Source: Chelatococcus sp. HY11
GTDB taxonomy: Bacteria > Pseudomonadota > Alphaproteobacteria > Rhizobiales > Beijerinckiaceae
Length of the DNA: 64,000 bases
Direction: 5' to 3'
Assembly: GCF_018398335.1 (NCBI RefSeq)
Contig: NZ_JAHBRX010000001.1
Span: forward strand, 4,394,001-4,458,000
The notes under the pieces are model-generated. The model did no database searches. It worked only from the letters and a program-made list of their open reading frames with translations, and had not been told where the DNA came from. The position numbers and the translations under genes were made by a program. Below, piece after piece: positions 44,092-54,025 of this stretch. The stretch's first letter is position 1, and every line of letters starts with the position of its first letter.

Positions 44092-47000
44092 ATGCCGGGC
44101 CTCACGTGGGGCTCGGCATTCTCCAGGACCCCGATGGCCAATCCCGTTGACTATGCGATATCGCATGCGCGCCTGACGCTCTCGATCCTCGTGTTCCTGC
44201 TCCTGGCGGGCTGGTCCGCTTATGTGAGCATTCCCAAGGAATCCGAGCCCGATGTCCGCGTGCCAATCATCTACGTCAATGTCACGCAGCGCGGCATCAG
44301 CCCGGAGGATTCCGAGCGCCTGATCCTGCGGCCGCTGGAGACGCAGCTGAAATCGGTATCCAACGTCAAGGAGATGAGCGCCGCCGCCTACGAGGGTGGC
44401 GGCTATGTGCTGGTGGAATTCGAGGCCGGGTTCAATTCCGATGCCGCGCTCGCGGACGTGCGCGCCAAGGTCGATCAGGCGAAGCGGGATCTGCCGCGCG
44501 ACGCGGATGAGCCGGTGGTGCAGGAGGTCAATCTCAGCCTCTTCCCGGTTCTTGTCGTGGCGCTGGGAGGCGACGTGCCGGAGCGGACATTGCTGCGACT
44601 GGCCCGGGACGCCAAGAGCGCCATCGAGCAGGTGCCGGGGGTTTTGACGGCGGATCTGCGCGGCGCGCGTGACGAAGCGGTTGAAATTATCGCCGAGCCC
44701 ATGCTCATGAAGAGCTACGGCATTTCGCTCAACGATCTCATCGCTTCTTTCTCCGCCGGCAACAGCCTCGTGGCCGCGGGCGCGCTTGAGGGGGCGTCCG
44801 GTCGCTTCGCGGTGAAGGTCCCGGCGCTGATCGAGAAGCCGCAAGACGTTCTGAAATTTCCGATCGCGGCCTCCGGATCGGCTGTGGTGACGCTCGGGGA
44901 CGTCGCGGAAGTCCGCCCGACGTTCAAGGATGCAGTGTCGATCACACGCGTCAACGGCAAGTCGGCGATCGCTATCGAGGTGGTCAAGCGCACGGGCTCC
45001 AACCTCATCGAGACCGTAGACGCGGTGAAGAAGGTTGTGGAGAGCCTGCGCGCCACCTGGCCGTCGACCGTGCAGGTGACGTTCACGCAGGATAAATCCA
45101 AGGACATCCGGTCGATGCTGCATGAACTGCAGAACAGCGTGATCACCGCCGTTCTGCTCGTCATCATCATCATGCTGCTGTTCCTCGGCGGGCGCGCCTC
45201 GCTGTTCATCGGCATCGCGATCCCTGCGTCCTTCCTTGCGGGCATCCTTGGCCTGCAACTCGCGGGCCTGACCGTGAATATCGTCGTCCTGTTCTCGCTG
45301 ATCCTCGCGGTCGGCATGCTGGTCGATGATGCGATTATCGTGTCGGAATTCGCCGAGCGGCGCATGGCGGCCGGAATGCCTGCGCGGGAGGCCTATTCTT
45401 TGGCTTCCAAACGCATGGCGGGTCCCGTCATCGCCGCGACGGCGACGCGCGTGGCGGCCTTCTCGCCGCTGCTGTTCTGGCCGGGCATTGTCGGCGAATT
45501 CATGAAATACATGCCGCTGACGCTCATCGCGACCCTGTCGGCATCGCTGGTCGTCGCGCTGTTCTTCACGCCGACGCTCGGCGCCATGCTTGGGCGAGCG
45601 AGCGAGGTACATGACGAGCGTGTCGCCGAGCGCGGGTTCTATATGCGCGTGGTTCGCCTGTCGCTTCGCCATCCGTTGTCGACGCTCGGCCTCGCGGTCG
45701 CCTTGCTGGTGACCGTCGTCGCGGCTTATGGGCGTTATGGCAACGGCGTCGAGTTTTTCCCGTCCGTAGAGCCGGACTATGGTCTCATCCAGGTGCGCGC
45801 TCGCGGCAACCTCTCCATCGCCGAGAAAGACAAGCTGGTGCGGGAGGTGGAATCGCGATTGATGAACCTGCCGGAACTCGGCACCATCTATGCCCGCTCG
45901 GGCGAGGGGCAGCGCGGTTCCGACGAGGTTACCGAGGATACGGTCGGCACCGTGCAATTCGAATTTGTCGATTGGCAGAAGCGCAGGCCCGCGCATCTGA
46001 TCATGGAGGAATTGCGCGAGCGTACGAAGGATATTCCAGGTGTGATCATCGAGGTCACCCAGCCCCGCGCCGGCCCGCCCACGGGCAAGCCCATCACGCT
46101 GCAGATTATGTCGCTTGATCCTGACAAGCTCTTTCCGGCGGCTCAGAAGGCGGCGGAAATCCTGCGGGCGCGTTCCGATACGCGCGACGTCGACGACGGT
46201 TTGCCGTTGCCGGGTATCGACTGGCGGCTCGAGGTCGACAAGGCGGAAGCTGCCAAGTTCGGCGCTAATCCGACAGTGGTCGGCACCGCCGTCCAGCTCG
46301 TGACCAACGGTGTGAAGGTCGCTGAATACCGACCCAACGATACCGACAAGTCTGTCGACATCCTCGTGCGTTTCCCCGAGGAGAGGCGCAGCCTCGACCA
46401 GCTCGATGACCTCCAGGTCAACACGGCGTCCGGCGCTGTACCGATCGGTAATTTCGTGGCGCGTCAGCCGGAGAGGAAGGTCGGGCTTATCAACCGTGTC
46501 GCCGCGCGCCGCGTCGTCACGGTGACCGCGAATGTCGCGGAAGGTGTGCAAACGGCAGCCGTGCAGCAGGCCGTCATGCAGGAGCTTGCGAAGACGGATT
46601 TCGGGCAGGGCGTTTCATTCAAGCTCAAGGGCGAGGATGAGGAGCGCGAGAAGGCTGGCGCCTTTCTCATGAATGCCTTTGCGGCCGCGATGTTCCTGAT
46701 CTTCGCGATCCTGCTCGCCCAGTTCAACAAGTTCTCCAGCGTCTTTCTGGTGCTGTCGGCGGTGGTGCTGTCGACGATCGGCGTGCTGATCGGGCTCATG
46801 GTCATGGGCCAGGCCTTCGGCGTGGTGATGACCGGGATAGGCATCATCGCCAACGCCGGTGTCATCGTGAACAACAATATCGTTCTCATCGACACCTACG
46901 ATCGGCTCCGGGCGGAGGGCGTGAACGCGTATGACGCGATCATCGAGACCTGTCGCGAGCGCGCCCGCCCCGTGGTGCTGACGGCCGTGACGGCGGTGCT

Positions 47001-47292
47001 CGGCGTGCTCGCCATCGCCTTCGGCGTCAATCTGGACTTTGTGACGCGGGACGTTTCCATAGGCGCGCCCTCCACGCAGTGGTGGGTGCATCTGTCGACG
47101 GCGATCGTCTTCGGCCTGGGCTTTGCCACGGTGCTGACCCTCGTCGTCACGCCGGCGGCGCTGATGATGATCGCCAACCTGGCGGATTGGCGCGAAAAAA
47201 GGCGGGCCCGACGGAAGGGTGGTCCGGTGGCACCTGGCTCCGACAAGGTTCTGGGACCGGATGCCGTATCCGGCGGATCCGCGACGAATTAA
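44092..47292 (+). CDS. RND-family efflux transporter, inner-membrane subunit (AcrB/MexB-like)
   Basis: Proton-driven pump of 1066 residues, the usual size. The ATG at 44092 follows GGTGGAG by 5 nt; a further in-frame ATG at 44134 would drop the first 14 residues. The first membrane segment is LTLSILVFLLLAGWSAYVSIPKESEPDVRVP; the pattern PKESEPD is typical of the uncharacterised or organic-acid/solvent RND group. Membrane segments 4 to 6 (about 340-490) contain ILAVGMLVDDAIIVSEFAERRM with the conserved Asp pair. The C-terminal half repeats this layout, near residue 870 onward. Substrates are unknown. Confidence 0.94.
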   Translation: MPGLTWGSAFSRTPMANPVDYAISHARLTLSILVFLLLAGWSAYVSIPKESEPDVRVPIIYVNVTQRGISPEDSERLILRPLETQLKSVSNVKEMSAAAYEGGGYVLVEFEAGFNSDAALADVRAKVDQAKRDLPRDADEPVVQEVNLSLFPVLVVALGGDVPERTLLRLARDAKSAIEQVPGVLTADLRGARDEAVEIIAEPMLMKSYGISLNDLIASFSAGNSLVAAGALEGASGRFAVKVPALIEKPQDVLKFPIAASGSAVVTLGDVAEVRPTFKDAVSITRVNGKSAIAIEVVKRTGSNLIETVDAVKKVVESLRATWPSTVQVTFTQDKSKDIRSMLHELQNSVITAVLLVIIIMLLFLGGRASLFIGIAIPASFLAGILGLQLAGLTVNIVVLFSLILAVGMLVDDAIIVSEFAERRMAAGMPAREAYSLASKRMAGPVIAATATRVAAFSPLLFWPGIVGEFMKYMPLTLIATLSASLVVALFFTPTLGAMLGRASEVHDERVAERGFYMRVVRLSLRHPLSTLGLAVALLVTVVAAYGRYGNGVEFFPSVEPDYGLIQVRARGNLSIAEKDKLVREVESRLMNLPELGTIYARSGEGQRGSDEVTEDTVGTVQFEFVDWQKRRPAHLIMEELRERTKDIPGVIIEVTQPRAGPPTGKPITLQIMSLDPDKLFPAAQKAAEILRARSDTRDVDDGLPLPGIDWRLEVDKAEAAKFGANPTVVGTAVQLVTNGVKVAEYRPNDTDKSVDILVRFPEERRSLDQLDDLQVNTASGAVPIGNFVARQPERKVGLINRVAARRVVTVTANVAEGVQTAAVQQAVMQELAKTDFGQGVSFKLKGEDEEREKAGAFLMNAFAAAMFLIFAILLAQFNKFSSVFLVLSAVVLSTIGVLIGLMVMGQAFGVVMTGIGIIANAGVIVNNNIVLIDTYDRLRAEGVNAYDAIIETCRERARPVVLTAVTAVLGVLAIAFGVNLDFVTRDVSIGAPSTQWWVHLSTAIVFGLGFATVLTLVVTPAALMMIANLADWREKRRARRKGGPVAPGSDKVLGPDAVSGGSATN

Positions 47293-47392
47293 TGAGCCGG
47301 ACGGGCAGGATTCGTGGAGCAACAGCCCGGGAAACTCTGGCACTTTGCTGCATGGCACCCTACGTTCTCCGGACAGTGAACCGGAGACGACC

Positions 47393-48307
47393 ATGTTCGA
47401 CGCCAAGAAGCTTCTCGACGTCCTCGTAGCCTCGGCCTCATCCCAGGGCCCCCAGGGTTCGACAAAAGGCTCATCTACAGGGCCGGCCACATCCGGGGGG
47501 GCTTCTTCCGGCCTCGACCTTGGTCCCGATGCCAGCTCCGGCCTTGGCGGTCTCCTTGGATCGGTTCTCAATCAGCTCGGAGGGGCTGGCCGGCCGACGC
47601 AGGCCGGTCCCGCCGGTTCGAGTTCTGGTATCCCCGGTCTTCCCGGCGCCTCTGGAACGCCGAATGTCGGCGATCTCGTCACGAAAGCGCGCGATTTTCT
47701 GCAGAGCCCGGCGGGGCAGAACGCCGCCAGCGCGGTGATGGGCGGTCTCGCGGGCCTGCTGCTCGGCTCGAAATCCGGGCGCAAGGTCGCGACCTCCGCC
47801 GCCAAGGTCGGCGGGCTCGGCCTCATCGCGGCGCTGGCCTACAAGGCCTATCAGGGTTGGCAAAACGGCCAGCCAGCATCGAGCGAGGCGGCGGCCACCA
47901 TTCCGGCGCTGCCCGCCCCGACCGGCACCGCTTTCGACGCCAGCACGGCCTCGCAGGATACGGCGCTTGTCCTGGTGCGTGCCATGATCGCGGCGGCGGC
48001 CTCCGACGGACATATCGACCCGGAGGAGCGTGGGCGGATTGTCGGTGGGCTCCAGCAGGCGGGCTTCGACATGGAAGCCTCGCGGTTCCTGGACACGGAG
48101 TTTTCGAACCCCGCCAGCATCACGACCCTCGCCGCGGCCGCGACGACCCCCGAGATCGGCACGCAGATCTATGCGGCGGCCCGTCTCGCCATCGATCCGG
48201 ACACGCCGGAGGAAGCACGCTTCCTCAAGGAGTTGAGCGAGGCGCTGGCCCTTGACCCGTCGCTCGTCGCGCATCTCGACACGGCTGCGGCGAGTGTGAA
48301 GGTGTAG
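47393..48307 (+). CDS. DUF533 (TerB-like) protein with Gly/Ser/Pro-rich linker
   Basis: Protein of 304 residues. After FDAKKLLDVLVASASS the first 100 residues are a low-complexity Gly, Ser, Pro, Ala linker. Residues about 115-175 include SPAGQNAASAVMGGLAGLLLGSKSGRKVATSAAKVGGLGLIAALAYKAYQ, with two hydrophobic segments. The TerB-like helical domain occupies about 200-300 (DTALVLVRAMIAAAASDGHIDPEERGRIVGGLQQAGFD). DUF533 proteins are widespread and uncharacterised. GGAGA lies 5-6 nt before the ATG. It is not linked to neighbours by overlap. Confidence 0.87.
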   Translation: MFDAKKLLDVLVASASSQGPQGSTKGSSTGPATSGGASSGLDLGPDASSGLGGLLGSVLNQLGGAGRPTQAGPAGSSSGIPGLPGASGTPNVGDLVTKARDFLQSPAGQNAASAVMGGLAGLLLGSKSGRKVATSAAKVGGLGLIAALAYKAYQGWQNGQPASSEAAATIPALPAPTGTAFDASTASQDTALVLVRAMIAAAASDGHIDPEERGRIVGGLQQAGFDMEASRFLDTEFSNPASITTLAAAATTPEIGTQIYAAARLAIDPDTPEEARFLKELSEALALDPSLVAHLDTAAASVKV

Positions 48308-48342
48308 TTTCAAATAAATGCGGTGTGTCGCCGATTGATCGC

Positions 48343-48460
48343 GTCATCCCCGGGCGCTGCGTAAGCGGCGAACCCGGGATCCATGAACACCGTCCGTAGC
48401 TCATGAAAAAGCACTGTGTTCATGGATCCCGGACAACGGCTGCGCCGTTTCCGGGATGAC
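48343..48460. repeat. Interspersed palindromic repeat, copy A
   Basis: Nested inverted repeats: outer arms GTCATCCCCGG/CCGGGATGAC, inner arms CCGGGATCCATGAACAC (48374-48390) and its perfect complement (48416-48432). The layout and several words (GTCATYCC, CCATGAACAC) match copy B near 59300. It lies between two genes, with no coding potential. Confidence 0.85.
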
Positions 48461-48487
48461 AATCGCGTTTACATCGCTATCCCACCT

Positions 48488-49669
48488 TCACCCCGGGCGG
48501 TGCTCGCTCAGGAATTCGCCCATGCGTTCCAGAGCCTTGCGGATGTTCTCGGCTGAATTGGCGTAGGACAGGCGAATATAGCCCTCGCCGAGAATGCCGA
48601 AATCCGGTCCGCCGATGACCGCGACGCCTGCCTTATCCAGCAAGGCATTGGCGAGGGGCTTGGCCTTCCAGCCGGTCCGGGAGATGTTGGGGAAGGCATA
48701 GAACGCCCCCTTGGGCGTGGCCGCGCTGACATTTGGCAAACCATTCAGGCCTTCCACCACGATACGGCGGCGCTTGTCGAATTCCGCGACCATCTCCACG
48801 ACGCAGTCCTGCGGACCCGTGAGGGCGGCAAGGCCCGCCCATTGGGCGGCCGCATTAACGCATGAATAGGAGTTCACGGCGAGCTTGCGGGCGGCATCGA
48901 GCAGGGGCGCCGGCCAGACCGAAAAGCCCATGCGCCAGCCGGTCATGGCGTAGGTCTTGGACCAGCCGTCGAGAAGGATCAGGCGATCCCTGATCTCTGG
49001 ATAGGTGAGCAGCGAGACATGCTGTTCGCCATCATAGACCATCTGGCCATAGATCTCGTCCGACATGATGGCGACATCGGGATGGCGGGCGAGACCAGCG
49101 ACCAGCTTGTCGATCTCACTCTTTGGAGTGACACCACCTGTTGGATTGGCCGGTGAATTGAGGATCAGCAGCCGCGTTTTCGAGGTGATCAGGCCAAGCG
49201 TTTCCTCAGCCGAAAAGGCGAAGCTGTTTTCCTCGCGGATGGGCACCGGCACCGGCGTCGCGCCGGTGAACTCGATCATGGAGCGATAAATCGGGAAGCC
49301 GGGATCGGGATAGAGGATCTCGGCGCCGGGTTCGCCGAACATCAGGATCGCCGCGAACATGGTGACCTTCCCGCCCGGCACGATGAGTACGTCGTCCGGC
49401 GAAACCGTCACCCCGAGGCGGCGGTGGATATCGGCGGCGACGCCCTCGCGTAGCGGCAGAATGCCAGTGGCCGGGGTATAGCCATGGTGTCCATCACGCA
49501 GGGCCTTGATGGCGGCCTCGACGATATGTGGCGGTGTTGGAAAATCCGGTTGGCCGATACCCAGATTGATGATGTCGCGGCCTTCCGCAGCAAGCGCTGT
49601 GGCGCGGGCCAATACAGCGAAAGCATTTTCTTCACCAATGCGGGCAAAAGCCGGAACGATCGTGGGCAT
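48488..49669 (-). CDS. PLP-dependent aminotransferase, class I/II
   Basis: Fold-type I aminotransferase of 393 residues. The PLP lysine is Lys238 in LLDGWSKTYAMTGWRMGF; Asp204 and Tyr207 (SDEIYGQMVY) and NSPANPTGG near residue 171 complete the cofactor site. It resembles aspartate/aromatic-type transaminases of the AspC subgroup. Amino donor and acceptor cannot be told from sequence. It is transcribed towards the DUF533 gene, and is alone in its direction. Confidence 0.92.
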   Translation of the reverse strand: MPTIVPAFARIGEENAFAVLARATALAAEGRDIINLGIGQPDFPTPPHIVEAAIKALRDGHHGYTPATGILPLREGVAADIHRRLGVTVSPDDVLIVPGGKVTMFAAILMFGEPGAEILYPDPGFPIYRSMIEFTGATPVPVPIREENSFAFSAEETLGLITSKTRLLILNSPANPTGGVTPKSEIDKLVAGLARHPDVAIMSDEIYGQMVYDGEQHVSLLTYPEIRDRLILLDGWSKTYAMTGWRMGFSVWPAPLLDAARKLAVNSYSCVNAAAQWAGLAALTGPQDCVVEMVAEFDKRRRIVVEGLNGLPNVSAATPKGAFYAFPNISRTGWKAKPLANALLDKAGVAVIGGPDFGILGEGYIRLSYANSAENIRKALERMGEFLSEHRPG

Positions 49670-49921
49670 GCGTTGTCCTCCTGTCGATCAGGCGTAGCGC
49701 GCCGTGGGCAGTGTTTCAATCCGCTGTGCCTGATGAGAAGAGCGCGACCCACGGGGGATCATGCGGCAAGGGCTTCCGCGACATTCGAGCCCTGTGCTCC
49801 ATGCAATCGTCTGACGATTGATTTTGGTCGCCATTTCTGATGATGATTTTTAGAGCAAATCAAATCAGCGGTCCCACCGCTCGGAGTGTGGGATGTACTG
49901 CAGATGTGGGAGGTCTTGGCG

Positions 49922-51724
49922 ATGAGCAATTCCGGACAGGACAAATCGAAGCTGCGCTCGCGGCAATGGTTCGACAACCCCGATAATCCGGGGATGACGG
50001 CGCTCTATCTCGAGCGCTATCTCAACTACGGGCTGACGCGCGAGGAACTGCAGTCGGGCAAACCGATCATCGGCATCGCGCAGACGGGCTCTGATCTCTC
50101 GCCCTGCAACCGCCATCACATCGAGCTCGCCAAGCGTACCCGTGAGGGCATCCTGGCCGCCGGCGGCGTGGTCATGGAATTCCCCGTCCATCCGATCCAG
50201 GAGACCGGCAAGCGCCCCACAGCTTCGCTGGATCGCAATCTCGCCTATCTCGGCCTCGTCGAGGTGCTCTACGGCTATCCGCTCGACGGTGTGGTGCTGA
50301 CGACGGGCTGCGACAAGACTACACCCGCCTGCATCATGGCGGCGGCGACGGTGAATATTCCCTCGATCGTGCTGTCCGGCGGACCGATGCTGAATGGCTG
50401 GTTCCACGGCGAGCGCACGGGTTCCGGCACCGTCGTGTGGAAGGCGCGCGAGCTCCTGGCCGAAGGCAAGCTCGACTACGAGCAGTTCATCGAACTGGTG
50501 GCGTCATCGGCCCCGTCGGTCGGCCATTGCAACACCATGGGGACGGCCTCCACCATGAATTCGCTGGCCGAGGCGCTCGGGATGAGCCTGCCGGGCTGCG
50601 CGGCAATCCCCGCGCCCTATCGCGAGCGTGGCCAGATCGCCTACGCGACCGGGAAGCGTATCGTCGAGATGGTGTGGGAGGACCTGAAGCCCTCGGACAT
50701 CATGACCCGCGAAGCGTTCGAGAATGTGATCGTGGTGAATTCGGCCATCGGCGGCTCGACCAACGCCCCCGTCCACATCAATGCCATTGCCCGTCACATC
50801 GGTGTCGAGCTCAATGTGAAGGACTGGGAGACCGTCGGCCACGAAGTGCCGCTTCTCGTCAATCTCCAGCCGGCCGGGAAATACCTCGGCGAGGAGTATC
50901 ACCGGGCGGGCGGCGTACCGGCCGTGGTGCATGAGCTGATGAAACACGGCCTCATCCATGAGGGCGCGCTCACGGTGAACGGCCGCAGCATTGGTGACAA
51001 CTGCCGCGAGAGCGCCGCCACCGACGCGGATGTCATCCGCAGCTTCGACACGGCCTTGATGCAGGACGCGGGCTTCATCGTGCTGTCGGGCAACCTGTTC
51101 GATTCCGCCATCATGAAGACGAGCGTGATCTCCGAGGAGTTCCGCAACCGCTATCTCGTCAACCCTAAGGACCCCAACGCCTTCGAGGGCAAGGCCTTCG
51201 TCTTCGATGGCCCGGAGCAGTATCACAAGCTCATCGACGACGAGTCGCTCGGGATCGACGAGCACTCCGTTCTGTTCATGCGCGGCGCCGGGCCAATCGG
51301 TTATCCCGGCGCGGCGGAGGTCGTGAACATGCAAGCTCCGGCCTATCTCCTCAAACGCGGCATCACCTCGCTGCCTTGCATCGGCGATGGCCGTCAGTCA
51401 GGCACCTCGGGTTCGCCGTCGATCCTGAATGCCTCACCGGAGGCGGCAGCCGGCGGTGGCCTTGCGATCCTGAAAACCGGTGATCGGGTGCGCATCGATC
51501 TGGAGAAACGCAGCGCCAACATCCTCATCTCCGATGCGGAAGTGGCGGAACGGCGTGAGGCACTGGAGAAGGCTGGAGGATACAAGTATCCGGGCAGCCA
51601 GACGCCCTGGCAGGAAATCCAGCGCGGTATTGTCGATCAATTGTCCGAGGGCATGGTCCTGAAACCCGCCGTTAAGTACCAGCGGGTTTCCGAGACCTAT
51701 GGTGTTCCGCGCGACAACCATTGA
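49922..51724 (+). CDS. IlvD/Edd-family dehydratase, sugar-acid type (arabonate/xylonate dehydratase-like)
   Basis: Fe-S dehydratase of 600 residues. ATG 49922 follows GGGAGG by 8 nt. Cluster-ligand cysteines are Cys62 (SPCNRH), Cys130 (TTGCDKTTP) and Cys203 ([10 protein letters not shown]). The N-terminal [28 protein letters not shown] is the pattern of the pentonate dehydratase subgroup, not of dihydroxyacid dehydratase. It removes water from an aldonic acid such as L-arabonate or D-xylonate to give the 2-keto-3-deoxy acid. Downstream SDR, PEP-mutase-fold and ABC genes suggest a sugar-acid pathway. Confidence 0.88.
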   Translation: MSNSGQDKSKLRSRQWFDNPDNPGMTALYLERYLNYGLTREELQSGKPIIGIAQTGSDLSPCNRHHIELAKRTREGILAAGGVVMEFPVHPIQETGKRPTASLDRNLAYLGLVEVLYGYPLDGVVLTTGCDKTTPACIMAAATVNIPSIVLSGGPMLNGWFHGERTGSGTVVWKARELLAEGKLDYEQFIELVASSAPSVGHCNTMGTASTMNSLAEALGMSLPGCAAIPAPYRERGQIAYATGKRIVEMVWEDLKPSDIMTREAFENVIVVNSAIGGSTNAPVHINAIARHIGVELNVKDWETVGHEVPLLVNLQPAGKYLGEEYHRAGGVPAVVHELMKHGLIHEGALTVNGRSIGDNCRESAATDADVIRSFDTALMQDAGFIVLSGNLFDSAIMKTSVISEEFRNRYLVNPKDPNAFEGKAFVFDGPEQYHKLIDDESLGIDEHSVLFMRGAGPIGYPGAAEVVNMQAPAYLLKRGITSLPCIGDGRQSGTSGSPSILNASPEAAAGGGLAILKTGDRVRIDLEKRSANILISDAEVAERREALEKAGGYKYPGSQTPWQEIQRGIVDQLSEGMVLKPAVKYQRVSETYGVPRDNH

Positions 51725-51996
51725 TCGCGGCCGCCTGCCGCGGGTCCTTGGGCCCGCGGCGATCTGGCCTTTCCTCTCTGTTTCGCGGTGAGTTGCGCGC
51801 CCAGTGCAAGGCGCCCTTGTCCTGATGGTGTTGCTGCCGGCTTGGAGCTGTGCTTCATCCGTGAGCAGGCAGCGTCGGGCGGGACGCTTGTCGCGTTATA
51901 GGGATGTTTTGCGGCCCAGCCGCTGACATCTCTTCATTGAAACACCGATAGTCACGGACGAATCGGTCGAGGCGACACACAACGTGGGAGGGGGCC
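51725..51996. other. Gap between the dehydratase and lyase genes
   Basis: A GC-rich hairpin GCCGCGGG/CCCGCGGC (51737-51744 and 51753-51760) lies 12 bp after the dehydratase stop codon, without a T-run. The rest shows no gene or operator. AGGGGGCC precedes the GTG at 51997. Confidence 0.55.
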
Positions 51997-52851
51997 GTGA
52001 CCACAACCGTTCAGCAGCGGCGGCGGGCTTTGCGCAAGCTCCATGAGGGAAGCGGCATCTTCGTCATGCCGCATCCTTGGGATATCGGCACGGCGCGCTA
52101 TCTCCAGCACCTCGGCTTCAAGGCCTTGTCGACGACCAGCGCCGGGATAGCCTTCTCGCAAGGGTTCCCCGACACGGAATGGGCTGTGCCCCGGGACATG
52201 ATGCTCGATCACATCCGGGAGATCGTGGACGCGACACATCTGCCCGTCAGTGCGGATTTCGAGGCCGGTTATGCCCACGAGCCAGAAGGTGTCGCCTCCA
52301 ACGTGCGCCTGTGCATGGCGACAGGGGTCGCCGGCCTGACACTCGAAGACCTGACGAATGATGCCAATCGCCGCCTCTATCCCGTCGAGCTCGCGGCTGA
52401 GCGCATAGCCGCCGCCCGATCGGCGATCGACGATGTCGCGGCGGGCGCTGTCTTGACAGCATCGACGGAGAGCCTCCAGGTCGCGGAGGATTCCTTTGAC
52501 GAGGCCTTGCGCCGCCTGATCGCCTATGCCGAGGCTGGGGCCGACTGCCTTTACGCCCAGGGCATTCTCTCGCGTGAGCAGATCGCGACGCTCGTGAAGG
52601 CGATCGCGCCGAAAAGTTTGCAGATTCTCGTGCCGAGCCATGCGCCCTTCACCATGAAGGAGCTGGAGGACCTCGGCGTGAAGTGCATAAGCGGTGGCTC
52701 CGGCCTTTGCCGGGTGGCCTGGGGCAGCTTCATGCAGGCCGCGCGCAAGCTCTCGCAGGGCAGCCTGGAGATCTATGGCTCAGCTGTTCCGTTTCCGGAG
52801 ATCAATGGGTTTTTCCGGCAGGATCTGGCCAAGGGGCGCCGCAAGGCATGA
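51997..52851 (+). CDS. Isocitrate lyase/PEP mutase superfamily protein
   Basis: Protein of 284 residues starting with GTG at 51997 after GGGAGGGGGCC. The TIM-barrel landmarks of the family are FVMPHPWDIGTARYLQHLGFKALSTTSAGIAFSQG near residue 22, VSADFEAGYAHEPEGV near 86 (metal-binding acidic residues) and GLTLEDLTNDANRRLYPVELAAERI near 110. The KxCGH loop cysteine typical of lyases on isocitrate is absent (the region reads LTLEDLTND), so a lyase or decarboxylase of another 2-oxo or hydroxy acid is likely. The substrate is unknown. ATGA overlap with the next gene. Confidence 0.87.
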   Translation: MTTTVQQRRRALRKLHEGSGIFVMPHPWDIGTARYLQHLGFKALSTTSAGIAFSQGFPDTEWAVPRDMMLDHIREIVDATHLPVSADFEAGYAHEPEGVASNVRLCMATGVAGLTLEDLTNDANRRLYPVELAAERIAAARSAIDDVAAGAVLTASTESLQVAEDSFDEALRRLIAYAEAGADCLYAQGILSREQIATLVKAIAPKSLQILVPSHAPFTMKELEDLGVKCISGGSGLCRVAWGSFMQAARKLSQGSLEIYGSAVPFPEINGFFRQDLAKGRRKA

Positions 52852-53537
52852 GCGGGTCGGATAGGGGCGCCCCGGCCTCCATCGCGCCTGCGCGCGGGGT
52901 GCCCGAGCGCACGGTCCTCACCGGCCGCTACTGCAGCCTTGAGCCGCTCGACGCGACGCGTCATGCGCCGGATCTCTGGCGGGCGCTCGCTGGCCATGAC
53001 CACCTGTGGGATTATCTCATGCAGCCGCCGTTCGCCGACGAGGCGAGTTTCACGGCCTATGTGGCGGAGCGTGAGGCAAGGACAGATCCACTCGGCTATG
53101 TCGTGATCGATAGCGGCCGCGGGCAGGCGGTGGGCTGGGCCTCGCTGATGGAAATCCGCCCCGAGCACGGCGTGGTCGAGGTCGGCAACGTGCTCTTCTC
53201 GCCGCTTCTGCAGCGGACACGGATTGCGACTGAGGCGATCGCGCTCCTCGCTGCTTATGTCTTCGACGGGCTGGGGTATCGCCGTTTCGAATGGAAGTGC
53301 AATGCCCTGAACGCAGCCTCCCGGCGGGCGGCGCAGCGTTTTGGCTTCACCTTCGAGGGGATTTTTCGCCAGCATATGATCGTGAAGGGGCAGAACCGCG
53401 ACACTGCATGGTTCGCCATGCTCGACAGCGAATGGCCAGCCCGCCGCGCGGCCTTCACGGCCTGGCTCGACCCGGGAAATTTCGACGCGCAGGGGGGGCA
53501 GCTCCGCTCGCTGGCGGCGATCCGGGACAGCCTGTGA
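52848..53537 (+). CDS. GNAT-family acetyltransferase (RimJ/RimL-like)
   Basis: N-acetyltransferase of 229 residues. It has LTGRYCSLEPLDATRHAPDLWRALAGHDHLWDYL, GYVVIDSGRGQAVGWASLMEIRPEHGVVEVGNVLFSPLLQRTRIATEAIALLAAYVFDGLGYRRFEWKCNALNAASRRAAQRFGFTFEG. The acetyl-CoA loop is replaced by the RTRIATEA version typical of the protein-acetylating RimJ subfamily. ATG at 52848 overlaps the upstream stop codon, so it is part of this operon. The target is unknown. Confidence 0.88.
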   Translation: MSGSDRGAPASIAPARGVPERTVLTGRYCSLEPLDATRHAPDLWRALAGHDHLWDYLMQPPFADEASFTAYVAEREARTDPLGYVVIDSGRGQAVGWASLMEIRPEHGVVEVGNVLFSPLLQRTRIATEAIALLAAYVFDGLGYRRFEWKCNALNAASRRAAQRFGFTFEGIFRQHMIVKGQNRDTAWFAMLDSEWPARRAAFTAWLDPGNFDAQGGQLRSLAAIRDSL

Positions 53538-54004
53538 ACGGACTCGCCGTACGCCTGGCGGCGGCGACCGACCATACGGCGGTTCTCGCCTTGCAGCATG
53601 CGGCCTTTGCCCGGAACAGGGAGCGGCTCGGCGTCGAGCCACTGCCTCTGCTCGCCGATTACGGTGAAATCTTCGCCGGTGGTGGAACGTGGGAGATCTG
53701 GCTGGCCGTTGCGGCGGAAGGGATCGCCGGCGTGCTCATCCTGATGCCTCGGCAAGATGATCTCTACATCTGGAGCATCGCGACCGACCCCGCTTTTCAG
53801 GGGCGGGGAGTGGGAAGGGTACTTCTGGCCCATGCGCTGGTGCGGGCTCAGGCTCTGGAACTCTCGTCCTTGCGCCTGTGCACCGGAAGGGCCCTTTCCG
53901 AAAACATCGCCTGGTACGCGAGAGCGGGCTTTGTGATTGAACGGGAAGAGCTGATGCCGGACCGTGTCCTCGTGCATATGGCGAAGGCTCTGACCGCATC
54001 GTGA
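53534..54004 (+). CDS. GNAT-family acetyltransferase
   Basis: Second, unrelated N-acetyltransferase, 156 residues, starting with GTG at 53534 overlapping the previous stop codon (GTGA). The acetyl-CoA loop is clear: IWSIATDPAFQGRGVGRVLLAHALVRAQALELSSLRLCTGRALSENIAWYARAGFVIEREEL. Substrate not readable. Confidence 0.86.
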   Translation: MNGLAVRLAAATDHTAVLALQHAAFARNRERLGVEPLPLLADYGEIFAGGGTWEIWLAVAAEGIAGVLILMPRQDDLYIWSIATDPAFQGRGVGRVLLAHALVRAQALELSSLRLCTGRALSENIAWYARAGFVIEREELMPDRVLVHMAKALTAS

Positions 54005-54025
54005 CTGAGGGAAGGAGACTTGGGA

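Noticed and set aside
44074-46551. Open frame of 825 codons on the minus strand
   Set aside because: It is antisense to the RND pump gene, which has full family motifs. Long antisense frames are expected in GC-rich DNA. The translation is rich in Arg, Asp and His and lacks protein-like features.
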